DNA of 64,000 bases. It comes from Dioscorea cayenensis subsp. rotundata (lineage: Eukaryota > Streptophyta > Magnoliopsida > Dioscoreales > Dioscoreaceae). Made by a program: the position numbers and the translations under genes. Below, piece by piece: positions 51,501 through 62,038 of the stretch (position 1 is the stretch's first letter; the number at the start of each line of letters is the position of its first letter). The notes under the pieces are model-generated. The model saw only the letters and a program-made list of their open reading frames with translations, searched no databases and was not told where the DNA came from. The DNA is taken from NCBI RefSeq assembly GCF_009730915.1, contig NC_052478.1, forward strand, positions 20,936,387 to 21,000,386, read 5' to 3'.

Positions 51501-54500
51501 TGAGGCACACTAGAAGTTCCACATGGCAATTAAAACATTTTATAAAATATATTTTAATGGGTTGAATATCTTAGATATTTATTGATTCTCTCTAGGTGGT
51601 GATCGCTGCGGTCATGATGGAAAGTGGATGGGGCCTCAGACATCCACGGGTTTAACATCAGAGGCTCAGGCTCTCGAGCCTGGCGAGGTGAAAGCAGTCA
51701 GGTGACCGATAAATGTTTGGATAAAAAAGACCACTTTTATCATCACAGGCCCCGCGTCAATCTAAGCACACCATAAATCAAAATTCAAAAAAACAGTAAA
51801 CTCTAAAAGAACTTCAAAGTTCAAGGAACCATTGATGAGTTAAATATCAGATATCCAAGGAAGAATTGAGCATTAATGGCTCTCAAGCTTGGCAAGGCGG
51901 TGTGCTCAGGTGGCAATTGCTATTTGTTCCTCAGGAATAACCTTAGATTTTCTGGGATAAAATCAAAGAAATTAACAACAAAACAAACCCAATTTGCATG
52001 AAAATATCAACAAACATAACAGATAACACATTACGAACACTGGAAGGATCAGAACTTCTGGTTTGATTTCTCTTCTGAAGAGGAGAAACATATATCTACA
52101 GGACATTATAATCACACTTCATCATTTAGGGAAAGGGTCATCCAATTCCTAGCAAAACTTACAATACCATCGAACAAAAATATCCCAAAAATTCTCTAAT
52201 TCACATGTTAAAGGTAATCCAAGAATAAAAGAATGAGATCAGAACTTCTGGCTTGATTTCTCCTATAAAGAGGAGAAAACTAAATGTACCACAAATTATA
52301 ATCCTAATTGATCATGTGGGAAAACGCTCATCAGATCCCATAATGTGAGTATTCACGTCAACACTCGTTTGAAAAGTTATTTTAATGTTTTCTAAACACC
52401 ATGTAATATCTGATGTGGCCAAGTATGCCACATGTCTGACCACATCAGATGCTACATTGAACATTTCTGCCAGCTTAGCAGTCCACAGCAGGGGCCCATG
52501 TGGTTCACATGGTTGGTGGATAGAGGGGCCAAAATGAGTACAAATGGTTACTTCAGGGACCAAAATAAACATTTTTCACTTTAGGTACTGAAAAGAATAA
52601 TGGCACCACTTTAAGAGCCATTTGTGACCTTAAACCTTAAAAAAGAAAACTTTAATCTATCATATGAACTTAAGTTGCAACTATTAAAAGTTATATCAAG
52701 TTGCTAGTTCAGCTTTCCGTATCCACTTCAATCTGGGTTATGCCAGTATAAATTAACAAGCTTAAAATTAAGCTGACAATATAATTTCAGACAGATAACA
52801 TAAAATAAAATAGGGTACCAAAGGAACATTGCTTAGATATGTATGCAGCGCTCATTAAAGAGTGATTTGTTTGTTTAGCAAATAATTTCAGCCAAAAAGA
52901 AAGCAAAGTTCAGTTAACTGCTCACCTCATTCTCACCCAAAGATGTTAGAGAAGATAATGAATCAAGAGAAGGGCCCTTTGGCAGAAAAAATGTCATTGC
53001 ACAACATACTCCCAGCTGGTATTGAACAAATTTAACAGGAATAAGAATAAAAATATGCAAAGGGAAAAGGGAAAACATTTGGGTTAGCATATACTTTTAG
53101 AACTAGGTAAGGCAGTTTATACATACAGCAGTAAGAGAGATGGCAAAAAACATGTCATATGAAACTCCCGCAAGTGCTAGAAACTGGCCTGTCGGAATCA
53201 AAATAGACAACTTAGAAGAAAAGAATATTAATCTGATCTTGAAATGGTCAACTTCATCTTGTTCTACAAAACATGGAAGTTTTCTTTAGATTTCAAATAG
53301 AAAAGATAAACCAGTACTTATGATGGTGATTAAACAACCCTGTAATTAACAAAAGTGATACACAAAATATTTAACTTTCATACTACAATTCCTAACCTCT
53401 CATGAATATTCAAAGCGTATTGACAACTGATGATGGAGCCCCTTCAGCATGCCTTTGGCCATTCTAAACTCTCATACTCCAATTTCTAATACTCTTATGT
53501 CTATTCCAAAGCATTCATAAAATGGATCTTGCATGAAATTCTGACTTGTAATTTCAGTTTTTACGGAAAACAGTTTTCATGAAGTTGCCAACTAGCAGGC
53601 TAGTCATATCCTGACAAAGATGGGATGACATATTTTCATAAATTGTTTGATATTGACCAATAATTGCATTTGAAGATCCACATAATTGTAGAAGAAAATC
53701 TAACTCACTACTTGCCAAATCACATTTTCCTTCTTGCATAAACAAAAAGGTCCAATCAAGATTTAAAAAAATTAATAAAATTTTGACAATCACTAATATT
53801 TGCAGATCCAACAGTTAGACATCTAAATGAAGTTGGAACCAATGCTCAGCTATATCTTTACTGGATAACATCATGAAAAGGAAGGATACCATGTACATGC
53901 AATCATAGCTAATCAATTAAAAAAATTAACCTCAAATTGATGTCTTGAAAACATACTTAATTCAGATGCCAACATAAATGATAACAGTGAAGTAGTTGTA
54001 GTCAAACTGGTCTGCATAAGAAGAACAGGTAGAGTTAATCAAACAAGTTTCAAGTTTCAACAGATTATATACATCCAAGGCATAAAAATTTGCAATTTAC
54101 ATAAAACAATAGGTACTTGCTTGTGGAGCAAACAGTTTGCAGTAAACATGCAAAAGCTAAAGGCTCATAAATACGAGCTAGACTGATCCAAATTAGTGAG
54201 CATACTCTGTCAACAATCTCACTCCAAGGTGTGCTTTCTCTCCTCCTTTGATCTTGTGTGGCTTTAAGCCCTGTTCTGTGATATGTTTGTAATTTTTAGG
54301 GGTTTGGTGTTATACTTGGTGTTTGATGATTTGATCTTTCATCACTAGTTTTAATCCTTTTTAAGACAAATTCTCTTTGCGGTGGTCAAATTCGATGTAT
54401 CATTTTGCTTTGCCAAGAATAATTCAGACCAAGTGGGGCCATGTACCCATCTGAAAAATCAGGTTACTGGTTAGCCGGTTACTAGGTAGATTCTGGTCAG

Positions 54501-57500
54501 GTTTTGCAAAACCCAATAGGATTGGGTTGGGTAGGAATATTCATGTTCTGATCATGTACCCGACCCATGCTCACCTTTAAAGGTGACATAAAAAATAAAT
54601 GTCTAGATCTCAGAGCCAGCTAGACTCAATCTTTATCTCACATCTGTGCAGGTGGGCTAATATGGTTTCCTGGCTCAAGCTTTCAGGTGGCTGTTTACCT
54701 TCCCCATCTCTCTTCCTCTTCTTCTTATCTCCTCCTAAATATTCCTTCTTCTAGAACTCCTAAGTTGCCCTTTCTAGAACTTTTGTTTTTTAAAAGAAAA
54801 CTCTAAGTCTATTCAGTGTTCAAATTTTCTCATGACCACCTCACTCTCATTTTAATATTATCTTCTCCGCTCCACTTAACTTTCTTCTAACTCTCTTATT
54901 CCTTCTTCTAAAACTAATGAGCTTTTTTTCTTTAAAGGGGGGAAAAACATAAAGTCCATTGAGTAGTTATACTTCCTCATGGTCACCTCACCATCAATTT
55001 AACCTTATCTCTTCCTCTCTTTCTCTAACTCTCTTCTAGTTCTCTTATTCCTTCTTCTAGAACTCTACAGGAGAAAGTAAAGTTCAGTCCACAATTGTTA
55101 CAATTCTTGCAACTTAATCCTTAAAATTTCCATAAGATCCTTGATACCTTACTTTTAATCTCTCAAAATCATTGAAAGTTCCTCTTAAGTCCTCAACTAA
55201 TAAAGTTTCTAACAAAAAAAATTCTAATGTTTAACTTGACCACTTTTAAAGTCTTTATAAATCATAAAATAGTATCAACAATAATAACACCAAGTTTAAA
55301 TAATTTCGAGATGTTACAGTAATAACTGTAAATATTTGCGTGTATATATGATATAATTGCTAGGCGGCTAGGCCAATATTGTTATTAGCAGTAGTTTATT
55401 TTTAGGGATGTAAATTAACATGATTTCTATAAAGAATCATTTGAGGGATTATTCAGCAAAATTGAATTGACAGTAAACATGTCTCTAGGGGGGAGAGAGA
55501 ACCATAATTTGATATTCTTCTTCCAGTACAAGATGAAAAATATATGAAGAGAAGACCAAGCGTGCTGACATTCCGAATCCATATGTGAGCTGAAAATGTG
55601 ACAACAACATGAGATGATCAAAATATTGTAAACATGTTCTTATGATGATCACCCAGCCCATATTATCATATAATGTCTACATCATGAAATTCAGATTTAC
55701 TAACTGAATAATGAAATCATTGAGAATGTTTGATTTACCTGCATAATTTGCATTGATAGAAGAGATTGCCCAACCCATATTATTACATAAGTAGCAAGAA
55801 GTCCAAAAGCCCCTAAAACATAAGAACATTGTCAGCAACATAATCAGAGAATTCAGTGAAAAAGAGTTACTCAAATTGGTAGCTGAGAGAAAAGTATGGC
55901 ACGAAATAAATGGGAAAGTTGAATGCTTGATTGAAAAAAAGGTCAGCCAAAAGAATGACTATTGCACCCTGAAGATTCTGAATTATTATCCCAGTCACAC
56001 AACCCTCTTAGGCTATTTAGAAAGAAAGTAATGGTAGCTTGCAAGTCCTTTGAAGAATACCTCAACTTCTATGTGCCAGTTTATTTACTGACATCCATGC
56101 CAAGCGCCAAATTATTTACCTGAAGCATAGGGATCCCTCAAATATTGCAATGTCACCACATGAACATAAAATACAAAATAAACATTGAAACATATCTATA
56201 TTCAAAAAAGAGAAATCTGGCAGTTATATTTGTTTATGAAGTCCTTAGCTGCAAGAGAAGCAGTTTTCTTATGCATGTCAGAACTCAGAAGTACAATTAC
56301 ATGCCAGAAGAGAAACATAATGGCACTTCATCCAAATTATGTCCACAGAGATAAAATCAATAAATGACAATGCATACAGACCACATAATGCAATCTGTTC
56401 AACTTTATATTGTTTTATATAGCGCCATCAACTCTACACGTAACTGCAAACCGAACACCAATTCTTGAAACATACACTAGCTTGTGCAGGTATACACACT
56501 CAAATATGCATGAACCATATGTATACATATCAATGTGTAATGTCCATATGAGGTGTGCAATCATATGCTATGCACATGCATTTATAAACATATCTGAAAT
56601 TATATATATGTGTGTCTGCGTGAAAAACACATACGTATACAAAGACTCATGCATATACATTGCATGTGCATTAAGTGCCAGTCAGTAGATATTGTAATAT
56701 CAGCAAAAACATCAGATGATCCAAGAACCGCTAGAACCTCAAAATAGGGTAAAACAGATTGCAGGAAAGATATAACTAAAGCAAAAAATAAAGTCAATTC
56801 TTACCAAGGATTATGACAGCCTTGTGAGAAAGATAAAAACATGCAGGTGCCAAGAGTAATGTGAAAACAAGCTGAGCATACACACTTATCGGATATATAT
56901 CCACTGTAATCTGCAAAACAAGGATACACCCCCTTGAAGAATCATCACCAACAATCAAGAGAATGCATCAGGTGCATAAAAATAAAGAACTCAAGATTTT
57001 TTATTAAATAACTCAGTCATCAGAGTGCAAGAAATTAATAAAATTCAATGGAACCATACAATTCCTCTGCACATTTTGTTGACAAAACCAAGTAAAGAGA
57101 AAACAAATTTAAGTAAGAAACATCAGCAAAGCTTAGCAGAACATATAACATGCAATGAATAAAAATCAAGAAATCAAGGTGCTCAGTAGATTCTTCACTC
57201 ACAAGGAAACAGAAGACCTGTTTCTTTGTGAAATCAAAAGAGGAGACAACAAAACTCAAAGGATGACACTGCGTGAATACAAATAAAAAAAGCAACATGC
57301 TTTATAGAATTCCTCATTCACCAAACATCAAAACCCTGATCTTTCCCCATCCAATAACAATACAACAACATCCAGCAATAAATCTGAAAATACAACAAAT
57401 AATAAAGCACAAGTGCCTGATAAATCTCCTCACAACATCAAAAAAACCCTGAAAAATCTACCAATTTCTTTGTGCAATCAATCAAGGATATAAATAGAAT

Positions 57501-57772
57501 TCCTCAAACCAAACATCAAAGACCTGATTTTTCCCACTTTCTTCATGAAAATCCATCAAAAAGACAATGAAATTCAATCAAATAAGAAGAAACCGGACCT
57601 GAAAATTGGAGAAGCCCTTGACGGAGGTGAGATAGGGAACGAGATAAGGCTCAACGGGGATGAACTGGGAGGAGAACGAGTAGCCAAGAAGCACGGCGAG
57701 CAAGGAGCCCGGGACCGATACGATGCCCCGCGGGATCACCGCCGACGTTATCCTGCTCCACCAGCTCTCCAT
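45572..57772 (-). CDS. SLC19-like membrane transporter (reduced folate/thiamine carrier family)
   Basis: Nine exons on the minus strand: 57772-57599, 56910-56805, 55812-55739, 54011-53957, 53188-53127, 53015-52926, 46661-46600, 46311-45897 and 45736-45572. All are GT-AG, phases add up, 400 codons plus stop. Exon 1 gives '[17 protein letters not shown]', the family's TM1 start ('R/V-P-x-E-P-x-L-x-P-Y-L'). Exon 2 gives '[16 protein letters not shown]', exon 3 '[12 protein letters not shown]', exon 5 '[18 protein letters not shown]'. Exons 7-8 give '[20 protein letters not shown]' with '[18 protein letters not shown]' and the late '[20 protein letters not shown]'. These match the order of SLC19 carriers, multi-pass membrane importers of folate or thiamine. 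The substrate here is unknown. The TM4 segment of the family (around 'Y-G-x-x-T-A-x-E-x-A-Y-x-x-Y-I-Y', ~37 residues) was not found between exons 3 and 4. The 6.3-kb intron between 52,926 and 46,661 holds nested transposons. Start: the ATG at 57772 follows a plausible 5' UTR and begins [16 protein letters not shown]. Confidence 0.75.
47591..47952 (-). repeat. Copia 3' LTR (minus orientation)
   Basis: 362 bp, TG...CA. It contains the stop codon of the RNase H reading frame. Confidence 0.95.
47910..50904 (-). pseudogene. Copia gag-pol polyprotein with two deletions, a stop and a frameshift
   Basis: Read from 50904: a short gag start ('[18 protein letters not shown]'), protease '[14 protein letters not shown]' at residue ~105, the GAG-pre-integrase '[14 protein letters not shown]', and the integrase core with 'HSDVFGP', '[13 protein letters not shown]' and '[13 protein letters not shown]'. 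A frameshift near 49,497 follows 'SHFKVFGC'. After '[18 protein letters not shown]' an in-frame TAA stands at 49041-49043. Then '[12 protein letters not shown]' jumps straight to '[20 protein letters not shown]', so the first half of reverse transcriptase is deleted. RNase H is full ('[10 protein letters not shown]', '[10 protein letters not shown]', '[14 protein letters not shown]', '[11 protein letters not shown]'). Most of gag, including the zinc knuckle, is also missing. It cannot move alone, but the cis signals are complete, so mobilisation in trans is possible. Confidence 0.9.
47953..47963 (-). other. Copia polypurine tract
   Basis: The complement reads TGAGGGGGAG, directly next to the 3' LTR. 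Confidence 0.8.
50996..51007 (-). other. Copia primer-binding site
   Basis: The complement reads TGGTATCATAGT, four bases from the 5' LTR. It is a one-mismatch version of the tRNA-iMet site TGGTATCAGAGC over this length. Confidence 0.8.
51012..51368 (-). repeat. Copia 5' LTR (minus orientation)
   Basis: 357 bp, TG...CA. Near-identical to the other LTR apart from small indels and a few substitutions, so the insertion is fairly recent. Confidence 0.95.
52047..52330. repeat. 190-bp-period imperfect duplication
   Basis: GATCAGAACTTCTGG(T/C)TTGA at 52047 and 52237, each followed by AGAGGAGAAA and an ATTATAATC block. Inside the MULE-like element. Confidence 0.65.
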
Positions 57773-59649
57773 CAGAACAAATAGAGAAACAGGGAAAGTG
57801 CATCAATCAAGACTCGCAGGTATTTATTAGCTTGTGGAATTTTGCAGCGAGATCCAATCTCTTTTTGTTAAATTTTTAAAAGCTCCTGCTTGTTGATGAA
57901 TTATGAAGAAACTCCTCAGTTTTTTTAATATATAATTTAGTCCCTGAAATTTTTTTTATGATAATAAATGAAGCACAAATATATACATATACATATATAT
58001 ATATATGTATAAATGAAAATAGTTACAAAATATCAAATTTAACCAGCCGATTATAAAAGCAATAAAATAAAACAAAACACAGAATATCACCGATAAAAAT
58101 GACAAAAAAACTTAATCAATTTGGTCTGTAAGTGTGTTTGTGGTCAAGCTTGAATTAAAGGAAAAAAAAATGAGGAAGTTATAAACTTGATGGTGGATAT
58201 AAAAGCGTACAATTTTTTTTTATTTCAAATAGAATATAAGTCACCAGAATATATATATATATATATATAAATGATTGGTTATGATAAGAACCAAAAAGGC
58301 TGTTTAAGACAATTATTAAATATAAGTTTACTAGCTTAGTTTATTTCAAGATCGAGGGTTTGAATAAAATAATAACTAGAAACTTAAATAACTAACCACC
58401 AACTTAAAATAATAAGCAAAAATCTTAAATAATAAACATAAATTATAAAAACTTATAAAAAATGTAAAAATTATAATTGTGTATGGAAATACGTAAAAAT
58501 TATAAAAAATTATTATTAATAAGGTTAAGTTTTTTAGTGTTATGCATAATATGTAATATTTCCCCATGTATTTATAGTTGTTTTGATTTTGTTAATTACA
58601 TTATTGTTTTTGTGCTATAGACTTTTAATTGTTAATGTAAAAATATAAAAAATATATAAAAAAATTAGGATGGTTAACTTCTTTTATTTGGAAGTTTTTT
58701 TTATTTGTAATTAACACCATTAATTAATAGCTAATTAAAAATTTTAATTCTTAAATTAAAAAATTAGTTTAAACATATATCATTAAAGTTAAATGTTTAT
58801 TTATGTTAATTAATTAGTTACAGTTCTTGAATGTTTTAAAAAATATATTATTAAAAATAACCTATTATTATACATATAATAATATTTATTGACATAAGGG
58901 GTACAAGAGTCATTTTATCATTTTTTTTCTACTTTTCTCATTCCCAATGAATTACTCTCTTTATATTTTATCAACCAAACACATTCTTCATTATTACTCT
59001 TACTCTACTACCACTCTAAGTTATTGGAAAATTTTGAAGGATGGAGTGCATTTTTCATTTTTGTCCCTAGCAAGTAACCTATTTTGAATAGGGGAACAAC
59101 ATTACATATATAACATATTAAATTATTTATATTATTGATGCGGAATATTCAAAGGACTGAAAAAAAAATTGGCGGGTTTGAATATTATACTTACAACATG
59201 AATTTTAAAACCTCATTATTATAAACATAATAATTATTTTTACAATAATTAAAATGTTAAATTTTTTAATATAATATTTAATCAATTTTATATAATCTCA
59301 ACTGATTCTTTTAAATTAATAAAATTAAATTAAATTACGTCTATCAATGAAATAAATTAAAAAAATATTAGAAAAAATTGAGAAAATATATTAAAATGAA
59401 TTCCAATAAAGGTGAAATTATCATTTTTTTTTTCTCAAGTGTGACTGTGTTAGGGAGAGAAATAATATAAGAGGTTGCTTTTAATCCCATTGGAAAGTAG
59501 GGAAAAAAGATTTAATGATGATTTATTTTTATTAATTTTATTGAAAGTAATGAGACCCTCCTCGTGCAACCTTATTGGTCGTATTCCGAGTTAAGAAATA
59601 AATAAATTGATACAGCCTGAAAATTCAAGACAAACTGTGTTTATGTTTT
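57773..59649. other. AT-rich spacer
   Basis: 5' UTR and promoter of the SLC19-like gene (57,773 to about 58,200), then very AT-rich DNA with TA runs (57,993-58,006 and 58,247-58,269). No gene seen. Confidence 0.7.
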
Positions 59650-60193
59650 TTTTAAGTGAAAATTGCCAAAAAAAACCCTTTAAGTTTGTAAAATTGCCAA
59701 AAACACCCCGTTAGTTTTGCAATCCCCAAAATCCCCCTCCTTTTAAACTCTATGTTTTTCAAACCCCCAAACCCTGTAACGGATGTGAACGGAGTGAGTT
59801 TCAAATTTTTTGGACGAAAATGCCCTCTGCATGGGAGTCGTGGGCTGCAGCCATCTCGGCGATTTGAGATGAAGTGGGCGGTTTTCCGTAGGGTAATCCC
59901 GAGAGACGAATTTATTGGAGCCTTTTACTTGCTTTTTCTCAACTCACGTCTTCAGCTTTTCCATTTCAGTCGTCTCCGAGTTGTCTCTACGGCGAAGCCT
60001 CTGTAATTGAGCATTTCATCAACTTTTTCCCTTTCCACGGTATCTCGAAGGAGAAGTCCCCCGCATGACTAGTTGGCATTTCATCGATTTTGAAATCTAA
60101 GGTATTGAGTATGATTTTTATGTTAATTGTTACATTACAAAGATTTTTTTCGGTTTTGTTTTGTGCTCCTGCTTTTTGTTGGAAGATATTGAA

Positions 60194-60261
60194 GTCTGCA
60201 GGGGATTTCTACTCGGGGTTTTTGTTAGTCTGCAGGAGATTTCTACTGGGGTTTTTGTTTT
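60194..60261 (+). repeat. 34-bp tandem duplication
   Basis: GTCTGCAGGGGATTTCTACT at 60194 and GTCTGCAGGAGATTTCTACT at 60228, each followed by GGGGTTTTTGTT. Confidence 0.85.
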
Positions 60262-60371
60262 TGTTTTTGCATTTTTCGTATGTATACACTATCGAAATAG
60301 TTTTTTTCGATTGTTATGATTTGTGTAATATTTATAATGTACATTTTCCCCTTTTCGTTTGATATGGTTGC

Positions 60372-60545
60372 GCTTTTACAAAGGAGGTTAACGTTTAAGA
60401 AATAAGATGTTACGAGTTTAAAAATTTGTTGTCTCTGTTTAAGTATTCTCGTCTCGTTTAAAAAAATGGGCCTCTGTTTAACATTTTTATATCATCGTTT
60501 AATAACCGAGAGTTTACCGCTTAAAAACCTTATATTTCCGCTTAA
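60372..60545. repeat. GTTTAA periodic array 1 (5' of the DUF1985-like gene)
   Basis: GTTTAA or GCTTAA cores at 60393, 60416, 60437, 60456, 60476, 60497, 60519 and 60540, with a weaker one at 60372. Spacing is 19-23 bp. Confidence 0.85.
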
Positions 60546-60599
60546 ACTTTTGTCAATCTCGCATGTTGAATGTGTTGTTATTGTCGCGAGCTTGTGATT

Positions 60600-61709
60600 A
60601 TGGCGGTCAACCTAGTTAATGGGCGATGCTATTTGACACCGGTTGTGGAGACCTTAGCCGAATTGAAAGATAACATGACCCCTCGACACTGGGAGATTAT
60701 TCGAAGGACACCGTTTGTGGCGTTCATCGTCTTTGGAAGCTATATACCAAGAGAGGCCCTTCTTGATTCTCTTTTGCAAAGGTACGATGGTCGCATCAAT
60801 AAATTCGGGATCGGAGAAAAGCTCGCTGAGTTTCGAGACCTCAAGATGTGGCCCTCGTTCTTGGCTGCGTTGCGATGGCGACACGGTGGTCTTTCGGAAG
60901 AAGAAAACCCGGTCGGCGTTCGAAGGGCGGTATCTATCAAAGACCCTACGAGACAGCGGAGACTCCATCAAGAGCACTCAGGTGCAACTTGTTCGACGGA
61001 GGGAAGAAGAAGATAATTTTTGTCAAACTCCGATGGTGTACCTCGTGGGGACGATCCCTCTTCCCAAATACATCATGCTCGGTTCCGAATCGGATCGTTG
61101 ATTACGTCGATGATCTACCGACCCATGGGGCGATCACGCGTAGGCGCGAGCGACGCACAAGTGGCTTATGGAGGATATTCCATGAGCGTAGCCCGAGTCG
61201 CAAGATAGATGCTGCCGGGAAGAAGACCAACACAGGGTACATTAAGGGTTGCTCGGTCGCGCTTAACGTCTGGTTTTACGTGCTGACCGGAACGGGGAAG
61301 AAAGTCCGTTTCGGCAAGATCCCAAGGATGCTGTGCTACGGTGAAAGTACTTACCGGAAGCAAGCGACGGTAGAAACGAGCTTGTCATCGCTCGATGGAA
61401 AAGAGGTAATAAATCATGGACAATGTTTAACATAAGTCTTTAATGTTTAAACATTTTATTTAGCGTTTAACTTTAGTATTTACCGTTTAAAACTTATTCA
61501 TACTGGTTTAAATATTTTGTTCTCCGTTTAATTATATTCTATAACGTTTAAATATATAAACACTCTGTTTAAATATAGTTTTTATAGTTTAAAATGAATG
61601 ATTTCGCTGAAATTGTTTGGTTTACATATGTTAGTTTCCTGAGCTGGTTCCGGCGAATGCTGAAGAAGAAATATTTGTTGGGGCCAACCGACGGATGGAT
61701 GCCATTGTT
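60600..61709 (+). pseudogene. DUF1985-like gene of the MULE, frameshifted
   Basis: Starts at the ATG 60600 with 'GRCYLTPVVETLAELKDNMT', then 'RHWEIIRRTPFVAFI' and 'LLDSLLQRYDGRINKF', the opening of DUF1985 proteins. Frame changes near 60,850, 61,060 and 61,100-61,200 are needed to follow it into 'GRYLSKTLRDSGDSIKS', 'MVYLVG' and 'LFPNTSCSVPNRIVDYVDDL', then 'KGCSVALNVWFY' and 'KIPRMLCYGESTY'. A GT-AG intron at 61,406-61,634 leads to 'FPELVPANAEEEIF' and the end. In plants such proteins usually go on into an Ulp1 (C48) protease domain. None is seen here, so the gene is truncated as well as frameshifted. Function in the transposon is unknown. Confidence 0.65.
61425..61592. repeat. GTTTAA periodic array 2 (fills the DUF1985-like gene intron)
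   Basis: GTTTAA at 61425, 61445, 61465, 61485, 61506, 61526, 61546, 61567 and 61587: nine exact hexamers, every step 20 or 21 bp. The intervening bases are unrelated to each other. Confidence 0.95.
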
Positions 61710-61739
61710 TGGTTAAATTCCATTCAGTTTCATTTCATT

Positions 61740-61867
61740 GTTTAATTTACGTTCTAATTGTGTACATTTCACTTTCATTGTTTAAATATACTATATATCG
61801 TTTAAACATCAGTTGAAATATTTCAAATTACAGTGTATCCGTTTAAAATAACAATGTCTCTGTTTAA
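61740..61867. repeat. GTTTAA periodic array 3
   Basis: GTTTAA at 61740, 61780, 61800, 61841 and 61862. Decayed forms sit on the same register at about 61760 and 61820. The 20-21-bp phase is kept across the gaps. Confidence 0.8.
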
Positions 61868-62038
61868 ATATGGAAAGTTGCCCATCAATACACAATGTTT
61901 CCCTGTCATCGTCGCCTTATTTACAATGCCTAGTCGGCGACAGTTTTATTGCAAGATCGTCGATTGTGATCGGATCCATGGCAGCGGCTGCAATGTAACT
62001 CGCGGACATCAAACGCTTGCGACTCGATCCTCTTTCGT

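Larger units (their letters stand above)
47541..52636. mobile_element. MULE-like non-autonomous element in an SLC19-like intron, split by Copia
   Basis: Left edge: AGGGTCCATTATTCATGTTT (47571-47590) continues after the Copia insertion as GGTCCCTAAAGTGTAAAAAT. The right edge, reverse complemented from 52,636, reads GGTGCCATTATTCTTTTCAG then TACCTAAAGTGAAAAATG, an imperfect inverted match. The ladder of 'GGTCCCT(A/G)AAGT' phrases is typical of MULE-type TIRs. No transposase inside. Exact outer ends are uncertain by tens of bases. Confidence 0.45.

Noticed and set aside
54080..54200. Open minus-strand stretch '[17 protein letters not shown]' as the missing SLC19 TM4 exon
   Set aside because: It lacks the expected Y-G, E-x-A-Y and Y-I-Y residues and good splice borders; taken as chance.
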